From contig CAMCQH010000006.1 of assembly GCA_945877035.1 (NCBI GenBank), positions 1 through 63,943 on the forward strand: a DNA stretch of 63,943 bases. Direction: 5' to 3'. Under the pieces are notes generated by a model, which worked only from the letters and a program-made list of their open reading frames with translations, had not been told where the DNA came from and did not search any database. Both the position numbers and the translations under genes were made by a program. Source of the DNA: an uncultured Clostridium sp. Its GTDB lineage: Bacteria > Bacillota > Clostridia > TANB77 > CAG-508. The stretch's first letter is position 1; every line of letters starts with the position of its first letter. Positions 29,514 to 38,681 of this stretch are shown one piece after another.

Positions 29514-29690
29514 ATATAAAAATGTGAAACAAAAATAATAAAAAACAATATAAAAAAGTTCCACATTTGAGATAAGCCTTAAGAGTGAAATCTTAGGGTT
29601 TATTTTTTGCCCTAATTTATATTAAAAACAAATAAAAAAGTCTAAAAATCGATTGTGAAGCCAATAAAAAATGAAAGAAAGGAGAGTTAT

Positions 29691-30221
29691 ATGGGCAAGC
29701 AAAAATTAAAAGGATTATGGATTCCAGCAGAAATTTTATTAAATGCAGATTTATCAGATAAAGAAAAAATAGTATTATCTATGATTTTATATTTAAGTGA
29801 TGGAACAGGAAGTTGTTTTGCAAGTAATAAATATATAGCAAGTATTGTAAATGTAACCTCCGATAGAGTTTCAAAAATAGTAAGTTCGTTAAAAGATAAA
29901 GGATATGTAGATGTTAATTTAAAATATAAAATAGATACAAAAGAAATTGAGGAAAGACAAATTATACCTATTGCAGAAAATATTAATAGGTATAGTGAAA
30001 AATCCCTAAAGGGTATAGGTAAAAATAACTATTCAGGTAGTCAAAAACAACTACACCCTATAGGTGAAAACGACAAAGATATAATAAATAATATAAAAAA
30101 TAAAAATAATTATAATAAGGAATTACACATTAAAAAGAATAATAAAGCTAACTTTGAACAGCGAGATTATACAGGCTTTGACTTTACTAAATTATATGCA
30201 AATGCTGATGCTTTTTTATAA
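29691..30221 (+). CDS. Helix-turn-helix protein, replication/mobilization-type regulator
   Basis: A 176-residue protein with an N-terminal winged helix (LKGLWIPAEILLNADLSDKE, then LSMILYL, NKYIASIVNVTSDRVSKIVSS) of the HTH_36 type found at the start of plasmid and element replication modules. The rest is basic and low complexity. AAAGGAG lies 6 nt before the ATG at 29691; an earlier in-frame ATG at 29655 has no such site. It precedes the oriT candidate and the relaxase. Confidence 0.7.
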   Translation: MGKQKLKGLWIPAEILLNADLSDKEKIVLSMILYLSDGTGSCFASNKYIASIVNVTSDRVSKIVSSLKDKGYVDVNLKYKIDTKEIEERQIIPIAENINRYSEKSLKGIGKNNYSGSQKQLHPIGENDKDIINNIKNKNNYNKELHIKKNNKANFEQRDYTGFDFTKLYANADAFL

Positions 30222-30283
30222 GTACAACATTTGCATATTTTTTGAAAAAGGGGTGTGGGGAAAAATTTATTTTCCCTGCCACA

Positions 30284-30317
30284 ACAAACACTTTTAGCGA
30301 TAGCAAAAAAGTGTTGT
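30284..30317 (+). other. Candidate oriT
   Basis: ACAAACACTTTT (30284-30295) pairs with AAAAGTGTTGT (30307-30317) around an 11-nt loop, with one bulge. It lies 104 bp before a MobV relaxase, where origins of this class are normally found and have the same kind of CACTTT inverted repeat. Confidence 0.55.
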
Positions 30318-30420
30318 AGTTGTGTTACAAGACAAATGAGAAAGAGCAGAATTTTAGAAATGATATGTCTTATTAGTTAGCAAGTCGAAAAAGAATTTAT
30401 TTAAAGGAGGATGATGAAAA

Positions 30421-31608
30421 ATGAGCTATGCAATTATAAGAAACACAAAATACAAAAGAGAAAATTTAAAGGGAATATTTAGGCACAATGAAAGAAAAAA
30501 TAAAAATTATTCAAATGAAAATATAGATAAAGAAAAATCATATTTAAACTATTCTCTAAAATCTCCACAATATAGTTATGAAAAAAAATTTGACAGAATA
30601 AAAGAAAAATATAATTTAAAAGGACAAATAAAAACAGTAAGTAATATAGCTTGTGAATATATAATAACATCAGATCACGATTATTTTGAAAGAATAGGGG
30701 AAGAAGAAACAAAAAGGTATTTTGAAACTGCATACAAATTTGTAGCAGAATATAAAGAGTTAGGAGAACAGTATATAATGTCTGCAAAAGTGCATATGGA
30801 CGAACAAACGCCTCATATGCATTTAGTATTTTTACCAGTAGTTCACACACAAGATAAAAAAGGAAATGAAATTGACAAATTAGCTTGTAGCGAATTTTGG
30901 AAAGCAAAAGATAGTTACAGACAATTACAGGATGCTTTTTATAAGTATATGGTAGAAAATGGTTTTGACTTGCAAAGAGGTTTGCCAAAAGAAGAAACTA
31001 ATAGAGAGCATTATTCTGTTGAAGAATATAAGAAAATAACAAACTTTAAACAGACTAAAGAAATTTTAAATAATCTGAAATTAGAATTACCAGATATTCC
31101 AGATATAACAGACATAAATATAAACAGATTATCAAAGAAAAGAGATGAAAAAATTTTAGAAGAAATTATAAAACCAAAAGATAATGTGATTCAAAATTTG
31201 TATCAAGATAATATGAATTTGCATATGCAATTATCAAGACAAGCACAGGTTATAGAAGAAGCAGAAAAATACCAAAAAGAAAGAGAGAAAATAATAGCTG
31301 ATAATGAAAAATTGCATAATGAAGTAGATAATATTAAAGCAGAATATAATAAAAAAGAATTTGATATGGAATGGAAATATACTAATAAAATCAATAAACT
31401 AGAGAAAGAAAATAATTTTCTACACAAAGTAGTAGATAGATTTAAAGAAACTATTGATATATTTATAACTTGGATTTGCAAAAAGTTTGATATGGGTGCA
31501 GAAAATAATTTGATTAGAGATTTTGAACGAGAAAATAATATAATGTTAGATGCAGAAAAACAAATAAAACACGAAGAAAGAGAAAAAGATTTAGAGATGG
31601 AAAGGTAG
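30421..31608 (+). CDS. MobV-family relaxase (plasmid recombination/mobilization protein)
   Basis: A 395-residue protein. SYAIIRNTKYK at the start and the His-rich motif HMDEQTPHMHLVFLPV (about 122-137) are the two main motifs of MobV relaxases, which nick oriT and lead the strand during transfer. The C-terminal half is a long coiled coil. AAAGGAGG lies about 10 nt before the ATG. In the 243-bp gap that follows I see only a weak 35-codon frame (31622-31729) without a ribosome binding site. Confidence 0.9.
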   Translation: MSYAIIRNTKYKRENLKGIFRHNERKNKNYSNENIDKEKSYLNYSLKSPQYSYEKKFDRIKEKYNLKGQIKTVSNIACEYIITSDHDYFERIGEEETKRYFETAYKFVAEYKELGEQYIMSAKVHMDEQTPHMHLVFLPVVHTQDKKGNEIDKLACSEFWKAKDSYRQLQDAFYKYMVENGFDLQRGLPKEETNREHYSVEEYKKITNFKQTKEILNNLKLELPDIPDITDININRLSKKRDEKILEEIIKPKDNVIQNLYQDNMNLHMQLSRQAQVIEEAEKYQKEREKIIADNEKLHNEVDNIKAEYNKKEFDMEWKYTNKINKLEKENNFLHKVVDRFKETIDIFITWICKKFDMGAENNLIRDFERENNIMLDAEKQIKHEEREKDLEMER

Positions 31609-31852
31609 TAAATAAACGATAATGAAATTATTTAAATTATTGAAAATTTTTCATTTTTATGGTATATATATTTTGAGATATAATGAAGATATTAAAGAAA
31701 GTAAAGAACAAGAAGATGGTGAAAGATAATAAATATAAATTTGAGAAGAGCAAAACATTATATAATCTTTTTGAAAAATGCAGTATATAAACAATATTTA
31801 GATAAAAAAATATAATAATATTATTGATTTTTAATTGTAGATTGGAGATAAA

Positions 31853-33454
31853 ATGGATTTAGAAATAAAAAAACTAATAGATAATGGAACTATAATATGT
31901 GGAAAAATAATACAAGAAAATGGAATAGTTAGATTTGAAAGAGTTGATCCATCACAAATAGAAAGTATTCAAGAAGATGAAAGAGGATTTGCAACATCAT
32001 CTATGGGAAGAGCTATCTTTACAATTGATAAAGATGGTTTAATTCATAACTTTAAAGGTGTTGATTCACATTTATCTACATCGGAGTTAGGTCCAATGGA
32101 CTTGGTAAATGCAAGATCTATTGAATATGTTCCAAGAACAGATGGATATAAAGTTAGTGCAGTAGTTTTTAATGACAAGAAACCAGAAATTAGAATAAAT
32201 GGAACATCTCCATTGGAAGATATAGAAATTGAGGGAGATATAAACAAAAAATTAGCAGAAATAGGAATAAAAGTACCTACTATTAGGTATATAAGAGAAA
32301 TACCACAGGATTTTAGTATAAAATATGGACTTCCAATAAAAGTAGATGGTAGTTTAGACGAATTTGAATCTGATTATGCAGTTGAAGATGATGAACGAAA
32401 AAAGAGATTAGAAGAAGTTTATGGCAGTAATTATTTGCAAGAGCTAGGAGAAAATCAAAGACCAGAAAGTATGAGAGAATATTTGCAAAGAATAGGTTTT
32501 TTATCATCTCCAGAGGTTCAAGCAAATATAGAATCATTGGGGTATTCGATGCAAGATTTTATTGAGGCAGTAGATAGCTCTTATTCAAGAGGTCAAAGAT
32601 ATGGTCAAGCAGAAAGAATTATGGGTAGTCCTTTTAGAATTTCAGATTTAGAAACTTGTATAGCTAATGGCAACAAAGAGCAATTACAAACTATAATGGA
32701 CTTTACAGAAATACAAAATGGTAATTTTACCGAGCAATTAGCAGAAGTTTTTGGAAGAAATATAGCTACAATGATGAGCAATGGTTGGAAATGTGAAAAC
32801 TTAATACATAGACAAGATTTTTCACTTACAGGGGAATTTTGTGATGATTCGTATTTTGATATATTTGAAAAACAAGCAGAAATGAAAGAAAAGTATAAAA
32901 CAGAACCATACAAGGCAGATGCATTAATGGGGGAAATAAGACGAAAATATACAGGACAAGTTATGCATATTGCATCATGTATTAAAGTTGTTCAAAGTGC
33001 TATGTCGATGACAGGCAAAAGTCAAGAACAAATTGATAGCATATTAGAAACATTTGTAGGAAGTTTTGCTAATAATTTAGATTTACAAAAAATTGGACAG
33101 TTATTTCAAATTGATGAAAATTCTGTAGAAGAAACTTTTATGAGTGAATTTAGAGTAGGACAAAATTGGACAGAGAAAATGGCTGGGCAAGATCGAAAAG
33201 AAGGTTTAGTTATGGATGAGGCAATATATAATTCACATATTGGAAATGAAAAATTTTATGCTAAAGTTTCTGAAATGATTACTGAAAGAATAAGGGCTAG
33301 ACAAATTCAAAAAGGTAAAGACGGATTTACAGATTGCATAGAAGATGATAAAACAAGGTTATCTTATATGCAAAATGCTACTAGAACAACTAGAAATAAT
33401 GTATTAGGAGATGTTAATATAGAACATACTAATGATGAACAAAATTTAGAATAG
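31853..33454 (+). CDS. Cargo protein of unknown function (533 aa)
   Basis: A soluble acidic protein with no signal peptide or membrane helix. The first 170 residues look beta-rich; the rest is helical, with a distinctive GWKCENLIHRQDFSLTGEF segment near the middle that contains a possible HxD active-site pattern. I do not recognise a named family. TTGGAGAT lies before the ATG. It starts a group with the next two genes, 9 and 14 bp apart, inside the mobile element. Confidence 0.7.
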   Translation: MDLEIKKLIDNGTIICGKIIQENGIVRFERVDPSQIESIQEDERGFATSSMGRAIFTIDKDGLIHNFKGVDSHLSTSELGPMDLVNARSIEYVPRTDGYKVSAVVFNDKKPEIRINGTSPLEDIEIEGDINKKLAEIGIKVPTIRYIREIPQDFSIKYGLPIKVDGSLDEFESDYAVEDDERKKRLEEVYGSNYLQELGENQRPESMREYLQRIGFLSSPEVQANIESLGYSMQDFIEAVDSSYSRGQRYGQAERIMGSPFRISDLETCIANGNKEQLQTIMDFTEIQNGNFTEQLAEVFGRNIATMMSNGWKCENLIHRQDFSLTGEFCDDSYFDIFEKQAEMKEKYKTEPYKADALMGEIRRKYTGQVMHIASCIKVVQSAMSMTGKSQEQIDSILETFVGSFANNLDLQKIGQLFQIDENSVEETFMSEFRVGQNWTEKMAGQDRKEGLVMDEAIYNSHIGNEKFYAKVSEMITERIRARQIQKGKDGFTDCIEDDKTRLSYMQNATRTTRNNVLGDVNIEHTNDEQNLE

Positions 33455-33463
33455 AGGTTAAAA

Positions 33464-33922
33464 ATGGTTAGTGTAAAAGATGCAAATGCAATGGCAGAAG
33501 TTATTTATTATTTAAAAGGAATAAGACAAGAAGATGTAGATAAAATACTTAAAAAATTCATACAATTTCTTAATGAAAATGCTTCAAAAGAATATATATG
33601 CAATTTCGATTATAACAAACCTCTAAAAGAACTAAATATCCTTGATGAAACAAGAGGTATTATAGGAATGATATGCTATAATTATTGGTGTGTTACAGAA
33701 CAACAAAAGGAACTATATTTAAAAAGGTTAAGTCAAAACGAGCAACAATACCAAGAAATTTTACACGAAAAATACAATCCTGATAATTTATTTAAAAATC
33801 GTAAGCAAGAATCTGTAGAAGAAACACAACATATTGCTAATGAGGTTGCTATGGTCGAATATAAAGAATCAGTATTTAAAAGATTTATCAATAAAATAAA
33901 GGGTATATTTCATTTAGGATAA
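33464..33922 (+). CDS. Cargo protein of unknown function (152 aa)
   Basis: The protein starts VSVKDANAMAEVIYYLKGI and contains RGIIGMICYNYWCVTEQQ, sequences I associate with a family of small conserved proteins in gut Firmicutes that has no known role. The C-terminus is a basic helix (KRFINKIKGIFHLG) that might touch a membrane. GAGGTT precedes the ATG. Confidence 0.65.
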   Translation: MVSVKDANAMAEVIYYLKGIRQEDVDKILKKFIQFLNENASKEYICNFDYNKPLKELNILDETRGIIGMICYNYWCVTEQQKELYLKRLSQNEQQYQEILHEKYNPDNLFKNRKQESVEETQHIANEVAMVEYKESVFKRFINKIKGIFHLG

Positions 33923-33936
33923 GGAGCAATTAAAAT

Positions 33937-34488
33937 ATGAAAAAGAAATATGTAAGAGTTATGGACGGACTAAAATCAAATGCAGGTGGATTTGAATATA
34001 AACTTGATGAGATTAATATAGCAAAAGTATGGAATCCAAATACATTTAATCCTAAAGAAATGGGAGGTTTCAATTTTTCAACTGCTGATAAAATATTAAG
34101 ATGGTTACATAGGGGAGATACTATTTATGATGTTACTATTTCAGATGGAGCAGAAGTTATTTTATGTGATGAAGACAAAGGTGTATATAGAGCTAATAAA
34201 ATAATAGTGAGCAATCCAAGAAAAATTACAGATGAGATGGTTATTGAGTTTTACAAAATAAACACCTTACCAAGTAAAGTCATTTATCAATGTCTAGTAA
34301 CTCTTTTATATAAAAATAGAATAAATATAGCAAAATATATTATTAATGACTATATTACTACAGAAAACATTAAAGATGCTATTACGGAATTTCAAAATTA
34401 TGTTAGTAAGGAAAATTTTGAATATAGTAAATTATCTGATGATGAAAAAGAGATATATGATCTTTTGAAAAGTATTAAAGAACAATGA
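33937..34488 (+). CDS. Cargo protein of unknown function (183 aa)
   Basis: The N-terminal 100 residues contain MGGFNFSTADKILRWLHRGDTIYDVTI followed by GVYRANKIIVSNPRKITDEM (quoted in parts as GGFNFSTADKILRWL and YRANKIIVSNP). This recurring family in gut Firmicutes elements is unnamed to my knowledge. The C-terminal part is helical. AAGGAGC precedes the ATG. Third of the co-directional cargo genes. Confidence 0.65.
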   Translation: MKKKYVRVMDGLKSNAGGFEYKLDEINIAKVWNPNTFNPKEMGGFNFSTADKILRWLHRGDTIYDVTISDGAEVILCDEDKGVYRANKIIVSNPRKITDEMVIEFYKINTLPSKVIYQCLVTLLYKNRINIAKYIINDYITTENIKDAITEFQNYVSKENFEYSKLSDDEKEIYDLLKSIKEQ

Positions 34489-34524
34489 AAGTATGAAAAA
34501 ATAGAACAAGAATGATTTCCTGTT

Positions 34525-35538
34525 CTATTTTTTGCTATCTAAAATCCATTTTTCAAATTCTTTTGGGGTAATTTCTTTATTTAGATATTTTTGTTTCATT
34601 ATAGCTCCATCTTTTTTATATTTTTCAAATCTTTCGATTGCTGTATCAGTTCCATAATGAGAAACAGAACTTGCAAGCGACATATAGCGTTTTCTATATT
34701 TATCTAAAAATTTATCTTCTTTTAGTGATTTTTTATAAGCTAATTCTTTTCCGATTTGTCTACAAGTTTTGCCTGTATTTTCATATTCTACATTACAATA
34801 TTTAGTTTCTTTTAAATTTGATGGAACAAAGTAATATCCACAATTTTGGCATTGTCTTATAGTGTTATGATTATCAGACATAAATTCTTTAAACATAATA
34901 GCTATTATTGCTAAAATATCTTCGCTTTCAAAATAGTATGGAATATTATATTTGCTAATATCTATGTTTTCAAAAAGCAAACCAAAAGTTTCAAATTGTA
35001 TATTTAATTTTTCCATAAATCCATTTATTTCAGTTTCATTATATTTCATTGATTTATCTTCATAATATTTTTTCTCTTCTTGTATTATATTTTGTATATC
35101 TTCTTGAGTTAGTTCTAATTCATCATCATATCGCCTAAAGAAGTTGGTATCATATGGTAATCTTAGATTTTTTAATAAAGTATATTTAAGATATAAAAAT
35201 TCTTCTTTATATTCTTTTACAATTTTATCAAGTTCTTTATTAAATTCAGAAAATGAAAGTTTTAAATGTGTTGATGAGTCTTGATTTGCCTTCTTAATTT
35301 TAGGATATTTTCTATAATATAAGTTTTCAAAACAAAACCAAAAAACAAAAGATCTGCAATCTTCATCATCTTTAAAATCTGTATTTAAAAATATAAGTAG
35401 AAAAGAACCTATTGCATCAATCATATGCTCAGTGTTATATGATGAAAAAAATATTTTTTTACTTTTATCATAATACATATGTTTAAAAACAAAAAGCTCT
35501 AGTCCTAAATTCTTGTCAAAAGCCAGTTTAAAACTCAA
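34525..35538 (-). CDS. DUF6076-like protein with a zinc-ribbon-like motif
   Basis: A 337-residue protein that converges on the cargo group. CQNCGYYFVPSNLKETKYC, then CRQIGKELAYKK, forms a Cys-rich zinc-binding segment near residue 240 that I associate with DUF6076 proteins, common in mobile elements. GTGGAGGTG lies 6 nt before a TTG start at 35538; a longer frame to 35679 lacks a site. Function unknown. Confidence 0.65.
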   Translation of the reverse strand: MSFKLAFDKNLGLELFVFKHMYYDKSKKIFFSSYNTEHMIDAIGSFLLIFLNTDFKDDEDCRSFVFWFCFENLYYRKYPKIKKANQDSSTHLKLSFSEFNKELDKIVKEYKEEFLYLKYTLLKNLRLPYDTNFFRRYDDELELTQEDIQNIIQEEKKYYEDKSMKYNETEINGFMEKLNIQFETFGLLFENIDISKYNIPYYFESEDILAIIAIMFKEFMSDNHNTIRQCQNCGYYFVPSNLKETKYCNVEYENTGKTCRQIGKELAYKKSLKEDKFLDKYRKRYMSLASSVSHYGTDTAIERFEKYKKDGAIMKQKYLNKEITPKEFEKWILDSKK

Positions 35539-35711
35539 TTTTAACACCTCCACATCAAACAACCTAAAATTAATGAAAAATTTTTTGAGATTGTACAGTG
35601 TGAATTTTAAAAAATCGCACTTATAATGTATACAACACTTAATTGACATAATTTTACTACAAAAATTCGAAAAAGTCAAAAAATGGAAATGTACATTGAA
35701 AATTAAATAGT

Positions 35712-35835
35712 AGTTACAAGCACGAATAATGATACTTTCGTCTGGCTAACGTGATGTAAAGGGGCGATTCTGTAAAGCAGGAATGAGGGCAAATCTCATA
35801 TGGGAGCCAATCCACTTGTAGCGGTATAAAATCCT
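35712..35835 (+). ncRNA. Candidate structured RNA or recombination region before the recombinase genes
   Basis: Bases 35740-35830 are much richer in G and C than the surroundings and contain no frame of note. Segments such as GGCTAACGTGATGTAAAGG, GGAATGAGGGCAAATCTCAT and GGGAGCCAATCC look like conserved elements I associate with the region upstream of recombinase genes in clostridial elements. Short stems are possible (GAGGGCAAATCTC, ATATGGGAGCC). The whole gap from 35539 to 36120 otherwise holds only the small gene at 35873. Confidence 0.4.
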
Positions 35836-35872
35836 AAAATTTGGAAAAAATAAAACAAGAGGAGTGAGGCTA

Positions 35873-36004
35873 TTGGAAGAAAAAAAGAAATATAAGAAAA
35901 AGAATGATTTTAAGATAAATATAATTTTTAATGATAAGGGTGAGGCTCTAGAAAAGATTATTGAAAGGGCATTTGGAAATTATTGCTTAAATAAAACAAA
36001 GTAA
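35873..36004 (+). CDS. Small protein before the serine recombinase
   Basis: A 43-residue product from a TTG start, with AGAGGAG 6-7 nt upstream: basic N-terminus (KKKYKKKNDFKINIIFND), then EALEKIIERAFGNYC. Similar very small genes often lie just before serine recombinases of integrative elements and could be excision or accessory factors. That role is inference from position. Confidence 0.5.
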   Translation: MEEKKKYKKKNDFKINIIFNDKGEALEKIIERAFGNYCLNKTK

Positions 36005-36120
36005 AAAATCAACAAAATAAATGGTATTAAATGAGATAGTATGGTATAATTACAAGTAAGAGTATCAATATTATCTCATTATAATTATCTACGATAATAA
36101 TAGCACAGAAGGAGGTAGAA

Positions 36121-37759
36121 GTGAGCTATACAATAATGAATAATATTGATTATAAAGTAGGCATATATATAAGGCTTTCAAGAGAAGATGAAGAAAAAGA
36201 AAAATATCAAGAAAGCGAAAGTATTGGAAACCAAAGAACTTTGCTAATGCAATACATCAAAGAAAACAAACTAAACTTTATATCAGAATACGTTGATGAT
36301 GGTGTAAGTGGTACAAGTTTTGATAGACCTGCATTTAATAGAATGATAGCAGATATAGAAGCTCGGTAAAATCAATATGGTAGTAACCAAAGACTTATCA
36401 AGACTTGGTAGAAATTATGTACAATCAGGACTTTACATTGAAACATATTTCCCAGAACATGAAGTAAGGTTTGTAGCTATTCTAGATAATATAGATACCG
36501 CATATGATACATCAAACAATGACATAGCACCATTTAAATCAATATTAAATGAAATGTATGCAAAAGATACATCAAAGAAAATAAATAGTGTATTACAATC
36601 AAAAAGAAATCTTGGAGAATATCTAGGAACAGCACCTTATGGCTATAAAAAAGATCCAGAAAATAAATACCATTTAATAATAGACGAGGAATCGGCAAAT
36701 GTTGTAAAACTAATATATGAAAAATATTTAGCAGGTTTTGGTACAATGCAAATAGCAGACTACTTAAGTAAAAAGAAAATTCCAATTCCATCAGATTATA
36801 ACAAGAGAAAAAGAGGAGCAAAATCGGTTTCTTATGGACTATGGCAACAATCAACAGTAAGATTTATTCTGTCAAATGAAATTTACACAGGAACAGTTAT
36901 ACAAGGAAAGAGAAAGAAAGTAAGTTTTAAATCAAAAAAGTTCATAGATTTACCAGAAGAAGATTGGGTTAAAGTAGAAAATATGCATGAGGCAATTATA
37001 AGTAAAGAAGATTTTGAAAGAGCAAAAAAAATAATAAATAGCACAAAAGGTTCTAGAATAGTTCAGAACGATTACTTGTTCAAAGGATTACTTCGTTGTT
37101 ATGATTGCAAAGGATATATTGGAATTAGAAGTCCAGATAAAAACGGAAATATATATGGCAGGTGTCAAAGATATGGAAGGTTTGGCAAGTTTGATGTATG
37201 TTCACCACACAATTTTAATTATCAAGTTTTTGAAAAACAAATACTAGAAGTATTGAAGGAAGTTTGCAAAGAATACACAAATACAAAAAAGCTAGAAGAA
37301 ATTGCAAAACAAACTAAAGCAAAGCAATCTAAAGAACTTGATATTAAGAAACAGATAGATTCTTTTAAAGAAATGATGGAAAAAGAAACTAGAAAATTAG
37401 AAGTAATGTATGATGATAGATTAGCAGGTATTATAACACTTGATGAATACATGAAAAATGCAAATAGAATAAAAGAGGCTGTAAAAGAATATGAACAAAA
37501 CATTAAAGATTTAGAAAAAGAATTATCTGGCGAAAATAACAAAACCAAAAATGAAACTAGATTAGATGATTTAGTAGAAGAGTTTCTTAATATGGAAAAC
37601 CCAACAAAAGAGATAATTAGAGAATTTATAGAAAAAATTGAAATTCATAGTGACAAACAAGTTGATATATATTTCAATTTTAAACCATTACAAGAAGTTA
37701 ATGAAAATTTAAATAAATTTATATGTGCTAGAAAAGCATATGAGAAAAAAGCAGTGTAA
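36121..37759 (+). CDS. Large serine recombinase of the element, needs +1 frameshift at a CGG codon
   Basis: GGAGGT precedes a GTG start. The resolvase domain shows GIYIRLSRED with the nucleophilic Ser (IRLSRED) and GVSGTSFDRPAFNRMIADIEA. The next codon is CGG (36364-36366), then TAA. Skipping the C gives GKINMVVTKDLSRLGRNY, the exact expected continuation. The +1 frame then supplies the rest of the catalytic domain, the recombinase domain (PYGYKKDPENKYHLI), a zinc ribbon (CYDCKGYIGI ... C) and a coiled coil, to 37759. Joined length is about 545 residues, normal for this class. It would insert and excise the element at the 14-bp core. Confidence 0.85.
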
Positions 37760-37774
37760 AAACTGCCAGTAACA

Positions 37775-37788
37775 ACAATACACACATG
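37775..37788 (+). repeat. attR core
   Basis: ACAATACACACATG, 15 bp after the recombinase stop, identical to 26041-26054. Confidence 0.9.
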
Positions 37789-38261
37789 CAAGCTGTTGGG
37801 TAATAATAGCAGAAGCAATGCTAGGCTTTGGAGACAAAGCGACTGAATTATATAGAATGATAAATCCAATTGAACATGCAAGAACAAAAGACGCAAGCAA
37901 TAAATACAAAGTAGAGCCATATGTTATACCAGCTGATATTTATGGAGCAAGCAATTTAGCAGGTCGTGGAGGCTGGACGTGGTACACAGGTTCATCAAGT
38001 TGGTATTATAAAGCAGGAATTGAATATATTTTAGGACTAAAAATAAGAAATGGAATTATGAGCATTGAGCCTTGTATTCCTAAAGAGTGGAAAGAATATA
38101 ATATTAAATATAAATGGAAAAATAGTTTTTATAATATTGTTGTAAAAAATCCTAATGGAAGAAATTCAGGAGTTGAGGAAGTTCTATTAAATGGTGAAAA
38201 AGTTGAGAATTTTATAAGATTACAAGATTATGGAATTTATAATGTGGCAGTAAAAATGTGA
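37788..38261 (+). pseudogene. 3' part of the split glucan synthase gene
   Basis: In frame from the attR core: ASCWVIIAEAMLGFGDKAT, then YRMINPIEHARTKD, YVIPADIYG, GRGGWTWYTGSSSWYY and EPCIPKEWKEY, which form the end of a GH94 catalytic domain and its C-terminal sandwich. It has no start or promoter of its own apart from an internal ATG at 37818 and would be silent until excision restores the gene. Confidence 0.9.
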
Positions 38262-38305
38262 AACAAATTTGAATAAAATTACAAAAAATGTTCCACACTT
38301 ATTAT

Positions 38306-38340
38306 AAAAAGATGACTTCAAAAATTAGAAGTCATCTTTT
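38306..38340. terminator. Terminator after the glucan synthase remnant and XRE regulator 3
   Basis: AAAAAGATGACTTC pairs with GAAGTCATCTTTT between convergent genes. Confidence 0.85.
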
Positions 38341-38547
38341 ATATGGCTTTATTTCATCTGTCAAACCTAAAATATAATCAATAGAAGTATTATAAAATTT
38401 AGCTAATTGTATCAAAATTTTAGTTGGAATATCATTAGTACCAACTTCATACTTTGAATAACCTGTCTGCGACATATTTAAAATTTTTGCAATTTCTTTT
38501 TGAGATAAGTCTTTATCTTCCCTTAAATCTCTAATTCTTTTATACAT
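38332..38547 (-). CDS. XRE-family repressor of pilin cassette 3
   Basis: A 71-residue helix-turn-helix protein (IRDLREDKDLSQKEIAKILN, MSQTGYSKYEVG), ending YILGLTDEIKPYKR. It is clearly related to the regulators at 534 and 62130. AGAGGTG lies 7 nt before the ATG. Divergent from the pilin gene at 38682 across a palindromic operator. Confidence 0.88.
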   Translation of the reverse strand: MYKRIRDLREDKDLSQKEIAKILNMSQTGYSKYEVGTNDIPTKILIQLAKFYNTSIDYILGLTDEIKPYKR

Positions 38548-38590
38548 TTAAAGCACCTCTATATATTGTAGAATAATCCATTTTAGGTTA

Positions 38591-38619
38591 TTGGTTTTAA
38601 ACCTGAAACAGGTTAAAAA
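38591..38619. promoter_or_regulatory. Pilin 3 promoter with embedded operator
   Basis: AACCTG-AAA-CAGGTT (38600-38614) is a perfect palindrome. It fills the spacer between TTGGTT (38591-38596) and TAAAAA (38614-38619), the same arrangement as at pilin 1. A half-site AGGTTA lies at 38585-38590. Confidence 0.6.
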
Positions 38620-38681
38620 TTAATAGCAAATATATTAATTGCTATAATTAATATGAAATTATTTTTGAAAGGGGTAAACAA

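Larger units (their letters stand above)
26041..37788. mobile_element. 11.7-kb integrative mobilizable element inserted in the glucan synthase gene
   Basis: Identical 14-bp sequences at 26041-26054 and 37775-37788 flank the insert. Removing 26055-37788 joins ENGGQYTH directly to ASCWVIIAEAMLGFGDKAT in frame and restores the glucan synthase C-terminus. The element carries a large serine recombinase next to its right end, a small gene before it, a MobV relaxase with a candidate oriT, a helix-turn-helix protein, an ATPase, a SEC-C protein, a UPF0158 protein and a four-gene cargo group. There is no conjugation apparatus, so it would need a helper. Confidence 0.9.

Noticed and set aside
31622-31729. 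35-codon gene after the relaxase
   Set aside because: No ribosome binding site and no recognisable sequence; kept only as a note.
36377-37759. Separate recombinase gene starting at an internal ATG
   Set aside because: The +1 frame is open and homologous upstream to the CGG at 36364, so it is the continuation of the gene at 36121, not a new gene.
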